A DNA stretch of 64,000 bases from Pseudomonas putida. GTDB lineage: Bacteria; Pseudomonadota; Gammaproteobacteria; Pseudomonadales; Pseudomonadaceae. Below, one piece after another: positions 60,627 to 64,000 of the stretch. The notes below the pieces were generated by a model. That model was not told where the DNA came from, did not search any database, and worked only from the letters and a program-made list of their open reading frames with translations. The stretch's first letter is position 1, and each line of letters starts with the position of its first letter. Location of the stretch: positions 1-64,000 of the forward strand of contig NZ_JANHKS010000001.1 of NCBI RefSeq assembly GCF_028682175.1, written 5' to 3'. The position numbers and the translations under genes are program-made.

Positions 60627-60640
60627 TAGGAACTTTCCTA
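60627..60640. promoter_or_regulatory. Response-regulator binding-site candidate 2
   Basis: TAGGAACTTTCCTA is the second copy, about 92 bases before the truncated regulator's ATG. It includes an exact TTTCCTA heptad. Confidence 0.6.
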
Positions 60641-60731
60641 TATATGGCCGCAGACCTGTTCTGTTCATGCGCGCCCTCGAACATCTGCGATAAGGTTCGC
60701 GCTTTCTTCGCTGCCTGTTATGGATTGAATC

Positions 60732-60896
60732 ATGAACTCAGTTTTTATCATCGACGATCATCCCGTCGTTCGCCTGGCCATCAGAATGCTGCTGGAAAAC
60801 GAAAACTACGAGATCGTCGGCGAGACCGACAATGGCGTCGACGCCATGCAGATGGTGCGTGAATGCATGCCGGACCTCATCATGGACATTTTCTAG
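60732..60896 (+). pseudogene. Truncated BvgA/EvgA-type response regulator (N-terminal part of the receiver)
   Basis: Only 54 codons remain: MNSVFIIDDHPVVRLAIRML, followed by VGETDNGVDAMQMVRECMPD and LIMDIF before a TAG. The match to BvgA/EvgA N-termini (VLIIDDHPV ... GETDNG ... LDI) is clear. The sequence stops exactly at the phospho-acceptor strand (Asp52), with the rest of the receiver and the whole LuxR-type output domain missing. Just after it base composition drops and unrelated genes follow, so I take the cut as the left junction of an insert. The 3' half of the gene should lie beyond the window. Confidence 0.85.
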
Positions 60897-60952
60897 ACAC
60901 AGAATCTCATTGACTGAATTATCCGTTCAGTTTCAAAAACATAGAAATTTCC

Positions 60953-60993
60953 TTGACACCTGGATTTGACACCAACCGAGATCAGACTAACCT
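60953..60993 (+). promoter_or_regulatory. Candidate promoter of the island genes
   Basis: TTGACACC occurs twice, at 60953 and 60966. TTGACA at 60966-60971 with TAACCT at 60988-60993 (16-base spacing) is a plausible sigma-70 promoter, about 44 bases before the first island ATG. It lies right inside the junction, as expected for a self-contained integration module. Confidence 0.5.
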
Positions 60994-61036
60994 GCTATGC
61001 ACGTCATCCAAAGGCTACCCATAAAGGTTACCCACA

Positions 61037-63136
61037 ATGCTCACGTGCCAGATCACAGAGAAAGCCCTGTTCTTCGAGTGGTCATCTGACGCGGCGGTCA
61101 AGGGCACGATAACCTGCACCTGCGCACACTTCGGCGGTTTCTCTAATAACCAACTGCATGTACTCGCAGAGGCAACAAAAAAGGTCTGTGCGCGCATTTC
61201 TGAAAATAGCTACAACACCGTATTCAAAGGGCTGCGAGTTATTATTGAAAGTCTGAGAAACTACAATTGGCCTGAACATGACGACGTAGGAAGCTGGCAG
61301 AATACAGTTGTAACTATGTTTCAGAAAACCATTCAGAACAAACGCGTGTCGCTAGATTCAAGAATATCGTACTGGAATGCAGGCGCGCAGATCTTAAAAG
61401 CACTGTCTCGGATGGGTGTAATACCAACTTCGGTTGTACTTCCACATGCCAAAGGCGGGGATCGTAGCGATGAGAAGAGCACTCCTCCTCTTGGACACAA
61501 AAGTAAAAAGACCCCCATCGCTACAGCAATGGAAGGTGTGTTACCTAAAAACTTCATGATTGAGCAAAACTTAGAACTCCCTGACGATCTTTATCTAAGC
61601 AAATTCAAACTAGAACTTGAGAGCAGCGTCGAACTGGTCAGCAAAGCTCTTCATGGCTATTGGGAAGAGATGATAGCAACGCATGAAATAGGTAGTGCGC
61701 TCATTGCTACGATCCCAATAGAAGAACGTAAAAATGTTATCCATTCCGATGGTATTGGAGATGATGGAGTTCACGTATGCTCTCATACAAACCCTGACGC
61801 TCTGGCGTGGTTTTTACTTTTGGTAAAAAACTACTTTGATACAGGGAAAATTAGCGCAATAAGTGCAGAGGAAGTGCATCGTTCTCCACTTGGACTAAGC
61901 CTCGGCAGAACCAATGCACTATTCAGGAAGGCAAAAAGCGCCTGTCCAAATAAGTACATAAATGCTACACCTTCTAACGAATATGTCAGTCGACTGCTGG
62001 GCATGCTGAGTATCGTGGACTGTAACGCCGCAATTGCAATATTGGTGATCAACAATCCTGTTTTTACCGCCGAATCAATCAGTGCCGCAGCTTTATATAT
62101 GGACAACGGCGACTGTTATATTCAAGTAGACACAGAGAATGGCCTAGTCAGATTTTCGGTCTCCAAACCAAGGGCCATGAGCAGAAAAGTCGCGCACCTA
62201 AACAGAATCAGTCGGGAAATAATTTCAAAAATAGTGGAATGCACCAAAAACATTAGAATCCTACTAAAACAACAAAAGCGTCCTAGCTGGAAGCGGTTGT
62301 TTTTGTATGCTGCATCCAGAGGCCCGGCCACCCAACCAGGAAAAATCAGTAACAACAAAGAAGACAAAAACTCATTAAAAACTCGGATCGCGGTGGATTT
62401 AACTTCCTTTAAAGGCAAAATTGACTTATCCCCTAGAGTCTTACGAGCGACTCAAGGAATAATAACCTTTTTAAGAACTGGAAGCCTAGCAGTTGCGTCT
62501 ATCGTGTTGGGGAACACTATTGCCGTTACCGAATCTAATTACATTCCCAAATGGTTAGTGAGAAGGTTCGGAAACCGGACGCTCAGAATCTTAGCGCAAA
62601 AAATGATTGTAGTATCTACGCACGGTCGTCCATGGGCGCTTGCGGCGAGCGACTTCACAACAATGGAACATCTCCATCTTTTTATTGTTCGCATTCTCAA
62701 CGAAGCGACTGGAAATGACCCTTTTGCGATCGTGGCTCGCAGACGCTTATCGGGTGGCAACGAAACTATTGTCACACAAAATACCAAAAGCGGGAGTCTT
62801 CATTTACACATCAGCGACGAACTTTTAGCCGCACTGTACGCATTTGAAGCGAAAGTTTTGACCTTGCCAGAAGATGAACAACTCGCGATTAATCCTTCTA
62901 CCAATCTCAGTCACCGCGCTATCTGCAATATTGCACAAGTATCTAGGCTGTCTGCAGAACTTGACATTGATGGTGCGAACGAAGCGGACATCCAAATCGC
63001 TAGCAATTTTTGCGGGGAATCATTAGAAGAGTTGAGAATGGCTCATAAGATGGCCCTCGATCAAGTTAAGAAATATGATTCATTATTCATCAATATTCGC
63101 ACGTCGTCAGGTCACTCTGCAAGCCAGGAGAACTGA
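61037..63136 (+). CDS. Large island protein with degenerate tyrosine-recombinase C-terminal motif
   Basis: This AT-rich-coded, 699-residue protein has no signal peptide. The N-terminal and middle parts are not recognised. At about 465-505 the pattern SPRVLRATQG ... RTGSLAVASIVLGN ... VTESNYIPKWL mirrors the HxLRxT ... G ... LGH ... Y box of tyrosine recombinases. Arg470 and Tyr502 are in the expected places, but the first His is Arg and LGH is LGN. A similar pattern occurs, as I remember it, in large recombinase-like proteins of multi-gene island integration modules (Tn554 TnpB-like). Position at the island tip fits integration. The next gene starts 2 bases downstream, so the two form an operon. 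Confidence 0.55.
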   Translation: MLTCQITEKALFFEWSSDAAVKGTITCTCAHFGGFSNNQLHVLAEATKKVCARISENSYNTVFKGLRVIIESLRNYNWPEHDDVGSWQNTVVTMFQKTIQNKRVSLDSRISYWNAGAQILKALSRMGVIPTSVVLPHAKGGDRSDEKSTPPLGHKSKKTPIATAMEGVLPKNFMIEQNLELPDDLYLSKFKLELESSVELVSKALHGYWEEMIATHEIGSALIATIPIEERKNVIHSDGIGDDGVHVCSHTNPDALAWFLLLVKNYFDTGKISAISAEEVHRSPLGLSLGRTNALFRKAKSACPNKYINATPSNEYVSRLLGMLSIVDCNAAIAILVINNPVFTAESISAAALYMDNGDCYIQVDTENGLVRFSVSKPRAMSRKVAHLNRISREIISKIVECTKNIRILLKQQKRPSWKRLFLYAASRGPATQPGKISNNKEDKNSLKTRIAVDLTSFKGKIDLSPRVLRATQGIITFLRTGSLAVASIVLGNTIAVTESNYIPKWLVRRFGNRTLRILAQKMIVVSTHGRPWALAASDFTTMEHLHLFIVRILNEATGNDPFAIVARRRLSGGNETIVTQNTKSGSLHLHISDELLAALYAFEAKVLTLPEDEQLAINPSTNLSHRAICNIAQVSRLSAELDIDGANEADIQIASNFCGESLEELRMAHKMALDQVKKYDSLFINIRTSSGHSASQEN

Positions 63137-63137
63137 A

Positions 63138-64000
63138 ATGCCGAGAAAGATACCAACACATTTAACAGAAGATGAGCATGTAGAAGCGCTCATTAACCGT
63201 GCTCGCAAGCTCATCAACGTGAATCCAGATGTCTTTGAAGCAGACTGGTTGGTTTCTGGAGGGATTGGTAGTCCCGAATGGGTGGTGATTGATAATTATG
63301 ACGACGGCACCACTATCACAGTCAGGTTCGATGATTACCTACCAAACGGAAGTATGCTGACCGACCGAGAAAACAGCCTGTTACTGCACCCAATTCAAAA
63401 AGCCGCCTTCCATTTGAAAATGGGCAATCTCCAACATCCGTCTGGCTGGCATAAGCAATGGTTGAGAGTCATCGACACCTCTGTGAATTTAGCGCGTTGG
63501 GTAATTTTAAACGAAGAGGTTTTTCAGCCTCAAGAATATGGTTTTCAGCTAGTCAGCGACGATCATCTTAGAGGTTATTTTCAGGAATTTGCAAGTGGAG
63601 GAATAGCTAATACATTAAAGCTCGAAGACAGACTGCTAACCATTCTACACTACTACACGGAATCTGATCTTGAGCTATCAGATATTCTAAAGAACAAAAA
63701 CTGTTTAGACGAAAAATTCCTCGAAGACGCTGTGCGCTGGTTGAACACCCAGGATGCTTACTTACTTGCAAAAAGACTGAAAATGCGAGTAGTTTCGCGC
63801 AAGTGGCTTGAGGCAGTTCTAGGTTGTTCGTCACAGCTATTCGACAGATATCCAGCCGTCGCCAATGTCTTAAATCAGCTTGATTTGAAACATTCTTACT
63901 CGGCACCAGATGAGGTAATCCTGGTACCGCGCGACGAGCGTCGAATCATGCCTGTGACTCCGCTAGTCAGAAGAACGATGTATACCCACAAAAAAGAACT
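63138..64000 (+). CDS. Partial island gene of unknown function
   Basis: An ATG at 63138 with AGGAG 8 bases upstream opens a frame that is still open at the window edge (at least 287 codons). It begins MPRKIPTHLTEDEHVEALIN, and later includes HPSGWHKQWLRVIDTSVNLARW and CLDEKFLEDAVRWLNTQDAYLLAKRLKMR. I recognise no family. Tight coupling to the recombinase-like gene suggests a second component of the same module. C-terminal motifs that would settle this lie outside the window. Confidence 0.7.
   Translation, partial: MPRKIPTHLTEDEHVEALINRARKLINVNPDVFEADWLVSGGIGSPEWVVIDNYDDGTTITVRFDDYLPNGSMLTDRENSLLLHPIQKAAFHLKMGNLQHPSGWHKQWLRVIDTSVNLARWVILNEEVFQPQEYGFQLVSDDHLRGYFQEFASGGIANTLKLEDRLLTILHYYTESDLELSDILKNKNCLDEKFLEDAVRWLNTQDAYLLAKRLKMRVVSRKWLEAVLGCSSQLFDRYPAVANVLNQLDLKHSYSAPDEVILVPRDERRIMPVTPLVRRTMYTHKKE

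Larger units (their letters stand above)
60369..60731. promoter_or_regulatory. Intergenic regulatory region with two BvgA-like palindromes
   Basis: There is no gene here. AT-rich DNA contains TAGGAACATTCCTA (60499-60512) and TAGGAACTTTCCTA (60627-60640), two perfect TAGGAA-N2-TTCCTA inverted repeats 128 bases apart, both preceded by ATG. The half TTTCCTA equals the BvgA heptad as I know it. Confidence 0.6.
60886..64000 (+). mobile_element. Left end of a putative genomic island (AT-rich insert)
   Basis: From about 60890 the sequence turns AT-rich and its codon use differs from the rest of the window. The insert starts inside a response-regulator gene and begins with a promoter-like segment and a gene with tyrosine-recombinase traces (61037-63136), followed by a second gene running off the edge. 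Terminal repeats or an att core cannot be shown without the right end, which is outside the window. Confidence 0.7.

Noticed and set aside
59970-60896. CheY-like gene and truncated regulator as two halves of one broken gene
   Set aside because: Both begin with their own receiver N-terminus (VEDHP and IDDHP), so they are two different receivers.

Overview
The window reads as a chromosome segment of a Pseudomonas species, probably of the P. fluorescens or P. syringae lineages. The grounds are the high-GC codon use, the Pseudomonas-type REP repeats (cores such as GTAGGAGCGCGCTTGC and GTGGGAGCGGGCTTGCCC) and family-level matches of most genes. The species is not fixed by the sequence. From about 60.89 kb to the right edge base composition becomes clearly AT-richer, which marks a horizontally acquired insert.

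Layout. (1) 0.4-6.4 kb: an L,D-transpeptidase, a small Cys-containing protein, an SGNH esterase (tesA) divergent from an ABC pair of YbbA/YbbP type, then greB. (2) 6.4-12.8 kb: a hydroxyacid or sugar-acid catabolic locus with an IclR regulator, two ACS-type MFS permeases, a D-2-hydroxyacid dehydrogenase, an RraA-fold aldolase-like protein and an SMP-30 lactonase. (3) 13.3-31.9 kb: a giant adhesin of about 4342 residues with 41 Ig-like repeats, followed by its own type I secretion operon (TolC-like protein, ABC exporter, HlyD-like adaptor). A trypsin-like lipoprotein lies tail to tail with it. (4) 32-40.5 kb: scattered metabolic and defence genes, namely a DUF2938 membrane protein, a class A beta-lactamase, a molybdate-binding Mop protein, an M24 peptidase, a three-domain flavin/iron-sulfur oxidoreductase, a GST and two overlapping LysR genes. 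(5) 40.9-45.6 kb: an MFS permease and a cytochrome bd operon cydP-cydA-cydB-cydX-ybgE behind a perfect Anr/FNR box. cydA carries an in-frame TGA in place of a conserved Trp codon. (6) 46-49.7 kb: two periplasmic solute-binding-like proteins flanking a membrane diguanylate cyclase. (7) 49.9-59.7 kb: a MocR/EamA divergent pair, a pseudouridine synthase, small proteins, an Amt transporter, a YqjD/E/K-type operon, an EAL protein and dgt. (8) 59.9-64 kb: a CheY-like receiver, then a BvgA/EvgA-type response regulator cut off after codon 54, then AT-rich genes of a putative genomic island whose first long gene keeps traces of a tyrosine-recombinase C-terminus.

How the parts connect. Two regions bear on surface attachment and c-di-GMP: the adhesin with its type I exporter, and the solute-binding protein/cyclase trio together with the EAL protein. 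The cyd operon should serve microaerobic respiration under Anr control, but its main subunit looks truncated in this sequence. GGAA-N2-TTCC inverted repeats occur upstream of both the CheY-like gene and the broken response regulator, and they suggest a local BvgA-like regulon that the island insertion has disrupted. REP/BIME clusters fill most intergenic gaps in the middle of the window.
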